Below, piece after piece: positions 11,542 through 23,873 of a DNA stretch of 64,000 nt. The translations under genes were made by a program, and so were the position numbers. Where the stretch lies: assembly GCF_014851395.1 (NCBI RefSeq), contig NW_024041150.1, forward strand, positions 10,626,137-10,690,136. The letters run 5' to 3'. Each line of letters opens with the position of its first letter. Position 1 is the stretch's first letter. Source of the stretch: Micropterus salmoides (Eukaryota > Chordata > Actinopteri > Centrarchiformes > Centrarchidae). The notes below the pieces were generated by a model that was given only the letters and a program-made list of their open reading frames with translations, made no database searches and had not been told where the DNA came from.

Positions 11542-14500
11542 CGCCATGTGTTCAGTTGTGAGTTAGCTAGTGTTTTTTTTGTCTCTGCTTTTGTTTTCTG
11601 TCTGGTTAATGTTCTCTGCTTTGCAATACGGACAACAAACAGAAGATTAGTGCACTGTGGGCCCAGTTTGGCACCAGAGCCGGAATTTTGTAACACCAGC
11701 AGGGCCTGGGAAACTGATCGCTACAATGGTCATACTCAATCAAAGAGATCAATTTCAGCTTAAAGACATTCATACAGCATGTGCTGAATCCATTTTGGAT
11801 TTATGTGTCAGATTCAGTTAACGTGTCTGCATGTTCTGCTCCTCCCTCTGTCCCTCTCCTCTGTCCCTCTCCTCTGCTCCTCCCTCTGTCCCTCTCCTCT
11901 GCTCCTTCCTCTGTCCCTCTCCTCTGCTCCTCCCTCTGTCCCTCTCCTCTGTCCCTCTCCTCTGCTCCTCCCTCTGTCCCTCTCCTCTGCTCCTTCCTCT
12001 GTCCCTCTCCTCTGCTCCTTCCTCTGTCCCTCTCCTCTGCTCCTTCCTCTGTCCCTCTCCTCTGTCCCTCTCCTCTGCTCCTTCCTCTGTCCCTCTCCTC
12101 TGCTCCTTCCTCTGTCCCTCTCCTCTGTCCCTCTCCTCTGTCCCTCTCCTCTGCTCCTCCCTCTGTCCCTCTCCTCTGTCCCTCTCCTCTGCTCCTCCCT
12201 CTGTCCCTCTCCTCTGCTGCTTCCTCTGTCCCTCTCCTCTGTCCCTCTCCTCTGCTCCTCTCCTCTGCTCCTCCCTCTGTCCCTCTCCTCTGTCCCTCTC
12301 CTCTGCTCCTCCCTCTGTCCCTCTCCTCTGTCCCTCTCCTCTGTCCCTCTCCTCTGCTCCTTCCTCTGTCCCTCTCCTCTGCTCCTCCCTCTGTCCCTCT
12401 CCTCTGTCCCTCTCCTCTGCTCCTCCCTCTGTCCCTCTCCTCTGCTCCTTCCTCTGTCCCTCTCCTCTGTCCCTCTCCTCTGCTCCTTCCTCTGTCCCTC
12501 TCCTCTGCTCCTCCCTCTGTCCGTCTCCTCTGCTGCGTCCTCTGTCCCTCTCCTCTGTCCCTCCCCTCTGCTGCATCCTCTGTCCCTCTCCTCTGTCCCT
12601 CTCCTCTGCTGCGTCCTCTGTCCCTCTCCTCTGTCCCTCTCCTCTGCTCCTTCCTTTGTCCCTCTCCTCTGTCCCTCTCCTCTGTCCCTCTCCTCTGCTC
12701 CTCCCTCTGTCCCTCTCCTCTGCTGCGTCCTCTGTCCCTCTCCTCTGTCCCTGTCCTCTGCTCCTTCCTCTGTCCCTCTCCTCTGTCCCTGTCCTCTGCT
12801 CCTTCCTCTGTCCCTCTCCTCTGTCCCTCTCCTCTGCTCCTTCCTTTGTCCCTCTCCTCTGCACCTTCCTCTGTCCCTCTCCTCTGCTGCGTCCTCTGTC
12901 CCTCTCCTCTGTCCCTCTCCTCTGCTGCGTCCTCTGTCCCTCTCCTCTGCTCCTTCCTCTGTCCCTCTCCTCTGCTGCGTCCTCTGTCCCTCTCCTCTGC
13001 TGCATCCTCTGTCCCTCCCCTCTGCTGCATCCTCTGTCCCTCTCCTCTGTCCCTGTCCTCTGCTCCTTCCTCTGTCCCTCTCCTCTGTCCCTCTCCTCTG
13101 CTGCGTCCTCTGTCCCTCTCCTCTGTCCCTCTCCTCTGCTCCTTCCTCTGTCCCTCTCCTCTGCTGCGTCCTCTGTCCCTCTCCTCTGTCCCTCTCCTCT
13201 GCTGCGTCCTCTGTCCCTCTCCTCTGCTGCATCCTCTGTCCCTCCCCTCTGCTGCATCCTCTGTCCCTCCCCTCTGCTGCATCCTCTGTCCCTCCCCTCT
13301 GCTGCGTCCTCTGTCCCTTTCCTCTGCTGCGTCCTCTGTCCCTCCCCTCTGCTCCTTCCTCTGTCCCTCCCCTCTGCTCCTTCCTCTGTCCCTCTCCTCT
13401 GTCCCTCTCCTCTGTCCCTCTCCTCTGCTGCTTCCTCTGTCCCTCTCCTCTGCTGCTTCCTCTGTCCCTCTCCTCTGTCCCTCTCCTCTGTCCCTCTCCT
13501 CTGCTCCTCCCTCTGTCCCTCTCTGGACTGTAGTCCTGTCTCAGGGGGACTTAAACCTGGCCGATGCTCTGGGCGATGATGATGACCGTACACTGTGTGA
13601 GTACAATAGAACACCACCCACCTGTCACACCTGTCCTCCTGTGTGTGTAGTTTGTATCTTCTCCATGTCTTCTGTGTTTGTTGGAGTTTTCTCTCACAGT
13701 GCAAAGACAAAATGAACTGGAGTCTCTGGCCCCCCGTAGACGTGCACCACTTTACGTAAATCAGGAGGCAGAGTAACATGTTGGTCTCATGTCTGAATAA
13801 ACGCCGAGTCACAGCGGTAATTTGAAAGGTTGGACCTGTTACTTTTCTGCACAGTTCTGAACTGAATGCAGTTAGATTAAAGGCTGCACATCTATGGTCC
13901 ATCCACACAGGTGAATTCACTTTTTTATGTTTTATGTATTCAGTTAACTGTTGTGTAATTTGTTTTTCTCTTTTTATTTCCCAGCACAAATATCTGAATG
14001 TGTTTGTAAGGCTTCTCCACAATAGTTTACATTTCTGGTGGGGTGAATAATAAATCCTTAATTTGACCACTTGTCAGTCTAAAATGCTGGAATCAGCCTA
14101 AAAAATATAACCATGTGTTAGTTTTTTTTTTTTAATTCCCTGAGAAATACAGAATATATTACCTCAGTGTCCACAGTAGTAGCTATGGTGCTTGATAGAT
14201 GGATGAATTGTAAGTACTTCTATTACCCAGAAATCTTTACACACTAAGTTCTCAATTTGCATCCTGCAGGGCTCGTGTGAGTTTGTCGGTAGATTCTTAT
14301 GTAAACACACTACGCCCAGATGTATCTCTCAGAAAATCTTGTATCTTCATTGGTTTCTGTTCATTTTGTACAATATAAATATCAAAAAAGAAACTCTTAA
14401 AACTTAAACTGAGTTGTATAATCCATGACAACATCAGGTAGACAGTAATTTGTTACTTTATCATTGTGAGATAATATAATGTTACCATATGAAAGTAGAG

Positions 14501-17500
14501 CCGACTGATATGGGATTTTTAAGACCATATCGATTTGGATATTTGAGGATTTTAAAAAACACCTGCGTGAGATCAATGATATTTTTCAAAGAAAAATGCT
14601 GCAAGACCAGGCAATAGTGTGCTTCCAACTTTGTGCAGCTGGAGAAAAGCAACTGCGGCCGCTGGACTCGGCGCCTACAGCCACCATGCTCTTGTGAGGT
14701 TTTAATGTCATGGTGACACAATTTCTAACCAGCATGCCTTATGTTAAGTCCAGCATGCATCACGTTAAGTCAGCGGCGCCGCAGAAAGTCAAACACACCT
14801 ACTGTGTTGCTAACAGAGGTGTTGCAGAGCGCCCTCTAGTAGATAAACTATGCAACAACAAAACTCACAACATGAGTGAAGGATACATTTTCCGTCTGTC
14901 GTTTTTTTTTTAAATTGTCATTTATCAGCTGTTAAAAACATCAACAGACGATTTATAAAGCTGATTCTGATTTATCGTCATGGTGATTTAGCGATGGGGA
15001 GCTAAAAGAAAGCTCAGAAAAGACTGTATTTCTTAAGGTGAGACACAGCAGGCAAAAACATAATATTTTCACGCACTGGCCAATTTTGAGATTTTGGACT
15101 ACTTTTCTTCCTTTACATGTCTTCTTTCAGACTATATGGTCATTTCATTTGTACCAGCAACCAATCAAGAAAGTCCAGAGTCAGATTTTAGCTAAGTTCA
15201 AAATCTGATTGGCTAGTGTTGATTTCTAACAACGTGATTGGTTTAGATGTGTCATGGGACACTTCCTGGTTTAGCTTTTCGCAGGTGGCTCTGTCTCTTT
15301 CTGAGTGTTTTGTTTGTGTAAGTGTGACTGCAGACCACACCAGGTAAATCAATCAACAGTATATAATTCATCTTTCAATTTCACAACAGTGACCCCGTCA
15401 CCAAAGCCAGCAGCACCAGCAGGAGGACCAGGAGGAGGTAAGAACCACACACAGCTGCTGATACAGCGACCATTTAAGAGAGTGCAAAATGCCAGTTGAT
15501 TGGGTAAGGAGTGCTACTTTACAAATGCAGGCATCAAAAAACAGGTGCTCTTTGGATCCAAGAACATACAAATTAACTTTTTCCAGCTGTATTTACACAT
15601 TCTAACCCTCAACATCAAAGGGTGCTAAATGGTTCCCACCTGACATCAGTTGTAGTGGTGTTGATTATTCACATACTTCATTCGATTACTAGTAGTGCAT
15701 AGAAACGCAAAGAACATACCATGGTTGGAAAGGTTCTTTCAAAAGTTAGGATAGAAAAAGCTTTCAAAGGCTTTAACTACGAGTCCAGTGAAGGGGGTCT
15801 CATTTATAAAACTGTGCATAGAATCCTCACTAAAAGTGTACATGCCCCCAAAAGCCAAAAAATATTCAGACTTGCGTACGCACACTTGTAAGAAAGTTCC
15901 TTTATAAATTACAATCAACTTGAAAAGTGGTGCATGTGAGGGAGCTCCATGTCCGACCCTTCAAACGTCCATAGTTGCCTATAAATGGTGAAACACCCCT
16001 CATTAATATTAATACGTCCTGACTGCAGGAAGAAAAAGAGGCAAAATCTGACAGAAAAGCTACAAAATGAAATTTAATCCAGTGTGGACCCACACTGGAT
16101 TTCCCCGTTTAAAAAGAGATTAAACCAAATGCATCCCGCTTGTGTTTGAACATTTATTTAGGCTACACAAACAGTCCACTCACTTAACGACGCTGCCGAT
16201 GAGTTCAAATAAATATGACTTAAATATGACACAAAATAGTGTTATATTTCCATGATGTGTTTTTACAAGCAGCGCATCACATCCACACGCTAGCACATAG
16301 CGTTTGGCTCGAAAAGGCAACAAACATAATAATATAATGATAAGTGATAATAATAGGCTATATGAAACTACGCTCTCTTGTCCTCCTGTTAAAATAAATT
16401 GCACTGCATGCAAGTATTAATGATACCGGATTAAACTGCACAACATATTTGAGGCGTTCTTTTGCAGAAACAGATATCTCCGTTTGTGTTTATCATCCTA
16501 AATGTGGTTCTTTGTGTGCGCTGCAAATTTTTTTGCGCACTTCAGGGAAAATCAACCAAACCTGTGTTTGTTTATTCAGAAAGGCTTCAAGCCAGTGGTC
16601 AGCAATAGGCAGCCAGAAGCAGCCCGCCAGCAATAATATCTGGCCAGATTACTTTGATCCCTGAAAATAAATAAATTGAGAGCGGCTGGTGCTAAAATAG
16701 ATCTCAGTCATGACAGCTACAGTTACTCACACAATCATTCAGTGATTGTGCCTCCAAAATAAAAGCACGAGAATGTTTTTTGCAGCAATGCTTTATGTCA
16801 AGTTTATTGAGAGCTTTTACTTTGAAGAGTTCTGAATGACATTCAAAGAGTCTCTGGCCTGCTTGACACACCTCTGAAAAAGCCGTCAGTAAACGTGTGA
16901 TTGGATTCCCCTGAACTTCCTCAGGGAAATGAAAATAAGCGTCCATAGGTTAATCAATGCGGATCAAACGCCGGGACACACGCACACTGCAGCACATGCT
17001 TTATTGTGAGCGTGTGCAAAAGTGTCCTTATAATCAGTTTGTTTAACAAGGAGAAAAAAATATCTGCAGTTAGTTGGAATCGATCTTAAAACCTTCCAAA
17101 CGAGAGTTCCGCACTGTACCGCCTGAGCTAAACGTGCACACAGGATTTGAAATAATTTGACTTGGTTCTGGTCCGCCATGTAATGGCTTGAAAAAAACTT
17201 GGCCCGATGCCAGACTTATTTGGCGACCCCTGCTTTAAGCTTATAATACTCAGAGGTGATATTTCAATTTACTTTTCACAATAGAAGGCCTAACTGTTTC
17301 ATTCTTCTGCCCTTCTGACTCTGTGAGTCGCCGTTTCTCATTTCTCCTCTTTATGTGCGTACGCATGGTTCAGAGTTTACTTACAGGACCGCATATTCTC
17401 CCGTCAAGTTTCTTTTTTAGAGATCACAACCTTTGCGTGGGAAGTGGCGTACGCACGTTTCCAGCCCTGTTTTGAATGCACTGTTTATGAATGAGACCCC

Positions 17501-20500
17501 AGAGCATTATTAAGAAAAGGAAACCATATGGCACCACCAACACCTTGCCTACATCGCGCCGTCCCTCCAAACAGAATGACCGAGCCAGGAGGATATTAAT
17601 CAGGGAAGCTACCAAGAGGCCATTGGCAACTTTGAATGACTTAAGTCTTTATGGCTGAGATTGGTCGGTCTGTGCATGTGACAATAATCTTTACACAAAG
17701 CTGGCCTGTATGGCAGGGTGGCAAGAAAGAAGCCTCTCCTGAAAAAGGCCCACACTGAGTCTCGTTTGTGCTTTGCAAAAAAACACTAATGCCATGTGGC
17801 ACAAGGTTTTACGGTCAGATGAGACCAAGATTGAACTTTTGGGACTGAATTCCAAGTGTAATATTTGGCAAAAACCAAAGTACACTACCCAGAACACACC
17901 ATACCTACTAGGAAGCATGATGGTGGCAGCATTATGTTGTTTACAGCAGAGACTGGGCAACTGGTCAGGATTGAAGGGAAAATGGATGCAGTCAAATTCT
18001 TGAGAAGAACCTACTGCCCTCTACTAGAAAGCTTAAGATGGACATGTGGTTCACCTTCTAGCACGACAATGACCCTAAACACACCGCCAAAAAAACAACG
18101 CAGAGGCTTAAGGATAGGAAGGTCAACGTCCATTGAAAATCGGAAAATGGAGAGCAGTCAATTCCAGCTCAACACGAAATTTGAGTGAACTCAAACAATT
18201 CTGCAAGGACGAACGGGAAAATATTCCCCAATCGTGGTGCGCAAAGCTGATAGAGACATATCCAAAGAGACTGATGGCTGTAATTAAAGCAACAAGTATC
18301 TGTATGAAACGAAGTCAGAAATGGGACTGTCATGACAGTCATGGGACTGATCACTTTTCCAACTCTGTTTTTGTAGTTTTCCTTATTAAGTTTCAGAAGT
18401 GTTGCCTTTTTACATTACTTGAATGGCAGAATGTGTAAATAAAGTTGGATTTTTTTTAAGGGTTTTGATTTCAGGCTGAAAGACAAAAAAAAGTGAATAC
18501 GAAATAATAAATACAGTATAAGCTAACTGTTACAAGTGGCTACAATAAGGATGAAACAGATAGTAAGGAGAACGGCGGTGAAGCTAATGTTGCTTTAGAG
18601 CTGACAGGAAGCAGACACGCAGTTCGTAAAACGGATATACTGTACATCACACTATGTTGTGCAAGTAGAGAAATGGACAACTTTTAGTGGAGTCAGCAGT
18701 CCTCTGAAAAGTGTCTAGTGGGCAATCATCCGACTCCAGTGTTTTGGGGAAGTTCCAGCTCAGATAAGACTTGGCCATGGTGATCAGACATCTGGATAAC
18801 TCTGGATCAGGGGACCTAATCACCAGTTAGATCACCAGGCATCTTTCTCCTGGTCACAGCAAACACTTTGAACTAAAGATGATTATAAGTGACAACAGTT
18901 TCTCTAATTATGCAAACTGACCGTAAAATGTGAATAGAATTACTACAACACTGTATTCTATACAATTGGATAATATGAAACAACACCAGCTGCGCAGACG
19001 CGGAGACATGGCTGGTAGCAGTTTGCCCGCTTGAAGCACATTCCTGAGGACCTCTCTCCATTTTTCTAAGATCAATGGCCATCAGGTTCATGCGACTGGT
19101 TTTGTTTCTGGTTTGGAACCCATAGGTCTTGTTTATTACAGCCTACTGACGTGACGTAACTACACTTACCGTAGCCTGGTTTATTCGCTCCAAACCAGAT
19201 GATGGAAATGCACATATTTCGCATTGACTTTTGTTGTTTTTTTTGCAACATTTCGAAAATCCGCTTAAAATGTGCATGACAATTAGATGGAAACATGGCT
19301 CCTGGCTCTATACCGTACTCAGATACAGCAGATACAGTCAGTGTTGTCAATGTTCTCTGCAGAGCTTGATTTGGAGGATGGCATCATCACCACTACCACC
19401 AAAGCTCCACCCAAGGTTGTGCCTAAAGTCCCCACAGGTACCAAGACGCCAGTCAAGCCCAAACCCAAGCCTGGTGAGAGAACGCACCCTCCTCTGTGTT
19501 TATAGCCAACTTTCCTCCTGAGGCCTGTACCTCAGCTGCAGAGAGCACCTGTATTAGAAGCAGACTTATATCAGCAGCATGCCTTTATTTCCCTGCTTTA
19601 TATAAATACTATAAACTAGTTACAGTGTTGACTTTACACCAGAACCTTCAGTCATGTTTATGCTCAGCTGGTACAACAGGCTGATGATCTATAAAATACA
19701 AAGTATATGTGGTCACAGATGTCCAGTTCAATACAGCTAGAGACAAATCTACACAGGAGCCAAAACATTTCACTGTATAGTCCTTTCTAAAAGAAAGGTC
19801 AGCGTGAGCGTTTAGCAGGCAGGTCAGTTTGATTTTGGTTTGGTTTTCCCCCTGGTTATTGACTTCTCAGTTTACAGTAATGTTTTTTTAACATCCTGCA
19901 TTTGCCTTTATTTTGCAACAACATCCCTGACCTTTTGACCTCTACAGCTGGTGATGACTTTGACCTTGCTGATGCCTTGGACCCCAAAAATGACATTGGT
20001 GGCCGGGATAAGAACCATGGGCAGGGAGGTGGGTTGACGTGTCTCCCAGAAGATTAGTATTTGTAGCTATTTGTTTAACTTCACTTTAAAATCATCATTA
20101 TTTATGAAATAAATGACTTAACAATGATTTCATGTGGAATTAAAGTCAATATCTTTAGAATATGAACATTTCAGAATTGGATGTATTGACAAAAAGACAC
20201 AGTTGTAAACAGCAATATATGCTGATAGCCCCACCAATAACTCATGACACCTCAACAGCTTAATGTTCTAAAGTTCTACACAAGGGATTTTTAAGAGATA
20301 ATAAGTCAGGTTAGGTAAGATTTCAGTGACGTACAGTATGGTACTGTTGTTTGGTACTGGTGCCAGTGTGACTTGAGTTTTGGTACCCGACACTAGGGCT
20401 GGGACGATTCGTCGGCTTAGTCAACGTAATCGATTACGTAAATACGTAGAAGCATCGCCGCATCCATTGTTAGTGACAGTTTCCAGCTACAAGACAGCGC

Positions 20501-23500
20501 CTTCGACCGTCTAAAGTTTGGAAGTATTTTAGACATAAACTCAAACACGTGCTGCTCCGTCTGATCTGTGAACTGTAAATAGCTTCACTGCAGTAGAACT
20601 GCTGTCCACGAACACGTGAAGCGAAAGGATCCCGGAGCGCTGACGGCAGCACCGCAAATCCTGTGTCTCCACACGAGCACAGCACATTATCAGCACACGT
20701 AGTCCGTTAAAATGTATTTTCTTCATCGCCATCATGTTAAAAGTAGTGCTGGGCAAACGATTTAAATAGTTTAAAACTTGAATAATGAATTCTAAAGTAG
20801 TGTATTGCACACTTTTAATGTAAATGTACTGCTATATACACAAAAGTGCAATAACGTGGTTTGCAAACACTTTAAACAAATAAGGTGCTTTTTCCCAGCA
20901 GTATTCCCTTTACACAGTAGCAATAAAATATTTCTTGTAAATCTCAACTTAAACATTAATGTAATCAAATCAAATATTAAACCAAAGCTATCTTCCACTG
21001 CCAGGGAATGACCTTTTATCTAGCTTGTTAGAAAAAAGTTTTCTGAACAGGTATAAGCAGAAACGTTTTTCTTTTATCAGGGAGCAGCATAAAGAGCCTG
21101 TGTTCAAGTGTCCCTGTCAGGGTGAGGTGAGGCTTTTTGTAGGCGACGCGCAGCACAGATCATTGGAAGAGACTGATCCACGCTGTTTGTGAGTTTCCAG
21201 AATCTATTATTGTTTACTAAATTAGACATCAACAGGAGGGAATTCACACGGCAGAGCATCCCCGCAAAACTAGATGAAGGCCAATCAGGTAAAGTTATGT
21301 AGCCTATAATTTTAACTTAAGTTGCACAGGCTACAGCTGTGTAGCGCACAGAAGCTGTTGCTATGGTTACTATCCATAGACCGCCTGCCGTTTACTCGCA
21401 GAGTGCTGTCTCCCGTTTACCTGGGGAGCAAAGAGCAACCCTGCGGGGCCAAGCGACTTCGCTGTGATTTGAAGAACGTTCCTAAGATCGACATCTTCCC
21501 CAGTACTAACCAGCATGCAGTCGCTCTCCACTTCACTGTGGCATTTGATCGCTTGTCTTGCTTTTGTTTATCTACTTCTCCCACACGCTGCAAGTATTCT
21601 GCCGACGCCTCCCTGCACTGCTTTTCACTGACCTTCGGACTTTCAACATGATAAAAACTGCGTTAACATGCGATAAAATAATTATTGGCATTAATTAATT
21701 AAAGCGTTAACATGCCCAGACCTAGTTAAAAGTAATTTCTGGCCCGCTGCTGTCACAGTAGCGTAACATTACACCGCGTGTCATCTAATGTTCGGCTGTT
21801 TCATAATTTCTGCTTTAATTAACGGCCACGTCTGAGCGAGAAAATTACAGACAATCTGTGACTGTCTGCACAGTCTGTGAATCGTTTCAGCTGTTTTCTT
21901 TGCCCCACACTGATGCAGAAAGACATGTGATTATCATACTGCATTACTCAATATTGATATAAATCCATGTTTTAAGTAAAGTAGCCCAATTAATGTCTGT
22001 TATTGTTATTATCACAACACATCGGTGACATGGAAATTTGATGCATTTTAAGATATGCTACTATAGTCATTATTCTAATGTGCTTCATCAGGATGATGGA
22101 ATAAAATATTGATTTATTGATTAGACATGTATTTGATAGATGTTTTGGATAAATTGGCACAGTAATCACATAATAGGCAACATATTTTTTCTTTAGAATA
22201 CACAAAATTAGTTGTTAGATTAATCGATTTGAAAAATAATCGTTATGTACAGCCCTACCCGACACACACACACACTGAAGTACAGGACTAATAGATCTAT
22301 GGAACATTATTTAGGACACTATCAACATAATATTAAAAAAAAAATTTAAAAAAAGAATAATATAATATTCTTTTTGCAGCTTCAGTCACTACATACAATA
22401 AAAGTATGATAATATAAAATCTATACGTATAGCCTAACAGGAACCCTTTCCTCTGCTTCACATGTTACTTTTGCATTCATTTTCTTTGAGTTTCACTGCT
22501 GAAGAGCAAAATATAGCTTTCGTCCATCCCCATATGCATTTAAACATTTTCCTTATTTCATTCTCAGTTAATATTTTATGCATGTACAATGTAGTAATTA
22601 ATTCAGTAATTTCCCATGGAAGTCCTGATGAGTGACATAGAGAGCCTAAGCCCCTCCTTCTGGTGGACCACCATGGGACCTTATTTCAGAAAAAATATGT
22701 CCTTTAGTCAACGGTGAGAGACAACAACCTTTTGCTTCCGTTTGAATTGTGCATCAGGTGAGACACATTTGTGTAAGGCAAGGCAAGTTTATTTGTATAG
22801 CACATTTCAACAACAAGGTAATTCAAAGTGCTTTACACAAAACATAAAAGCAACAGGGAAATATAAAAAAGTTTAAAAGCAGCATAGGAAAATTGAAAAA
22901 ATACACATTAAAAAAATAATCAAAGTTACAGTGCAGTGTACAATCAGGGTTAAAAGAGTTAAATGGAAAATAAAAACAGGCTGAGGGGTTGAGCAAATAA
23001 TTGAGTTACAATTAATTTGAAAAGAGAATAAACAGAGAAGTACACTTAATGTACATGTACTTAATGCTAGTTACCTAGCTAGTAGTAAGCAAGCGGTCTA
23101 CGTTAGCTATCATCTGTTTTTACTTACAACATAATATTTTAAATCCACAAACATCATATGTGTTACTCAGGGTACAGTTCAAACAAGATAAAAAAATTGT
23201 AATGTCTCGCCTCATTTTTCTGACCTGGAGATTCCGGCTAGTATCGTACATCATTTTTCCTGAATAAGGTTCCAGGGGGTGGAAGGGACTCTGGGCTACA
23301 ACCTGTAATGAAACACTTCAGAGCGGCACGTTCAGCCCTACAAGAAACCAAATGGATGTTTGGTACACATGATGAATGAGACCATCTTCTGCATCACATA
23401 CACCACATCACTTTAACAACCCCATGAGCTTTCTTTAGTTTATAGATTATCATTCAATAACTTTCATCATCCTCAGTGTGGTGATATCTCCTCTTTCAGG

Positions 23501-23823
23501 TGGATTTTCTGACAGTGATCTGATTGACGTTAGTAAAGATGATACCTACAAACCCGACAAAGGCAAAGGTAATGTCTGCACTTTTTAATAAAAAGTCCAT
23601 GTACACCTCTGGAGCTACAGAATATTTAAGCCTGTCGTTATAGAAGACACCAACACTGCACAGAACAGAAAAACAGGCCAGATATTCATGTTTGAACTGT
23701 GTTTGAACAGGCGGACATCCAAGTGGTGGCAGTGATCAGATTAACCAGTATGATGACAACAATGGTGGGTTTTCTCTCTCTCTAGTTTTTATTCATAAAT
23801 GTATGTTTGGCTGCCTGAACTTA

Positions 23824-23873
<50 letters not shown>

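Noticed and set aside
11293..11696. Val-Cys repeat open frames
   Set aside because: They run through the (AC)n microsatellite and have no coding features.
13542..13547. Alternative acceptor (CTCAG) for CD99L2 exon 2
   Set aside because: Joining it to exon 1 puts the reading frame into an early stop, whereas the TAG at 13531-13533 keeps the DLNLADAL frame.
11781..14070. Very long open frames (up to 750 aa) on both strands
   Set aside because: They are produced by the pyrimidine minisatellite, whose 25-bp unit lacks the bases needed for stops, so all frames stay open. Only the 63-nt CD99L2 exon 2 at the end is real.
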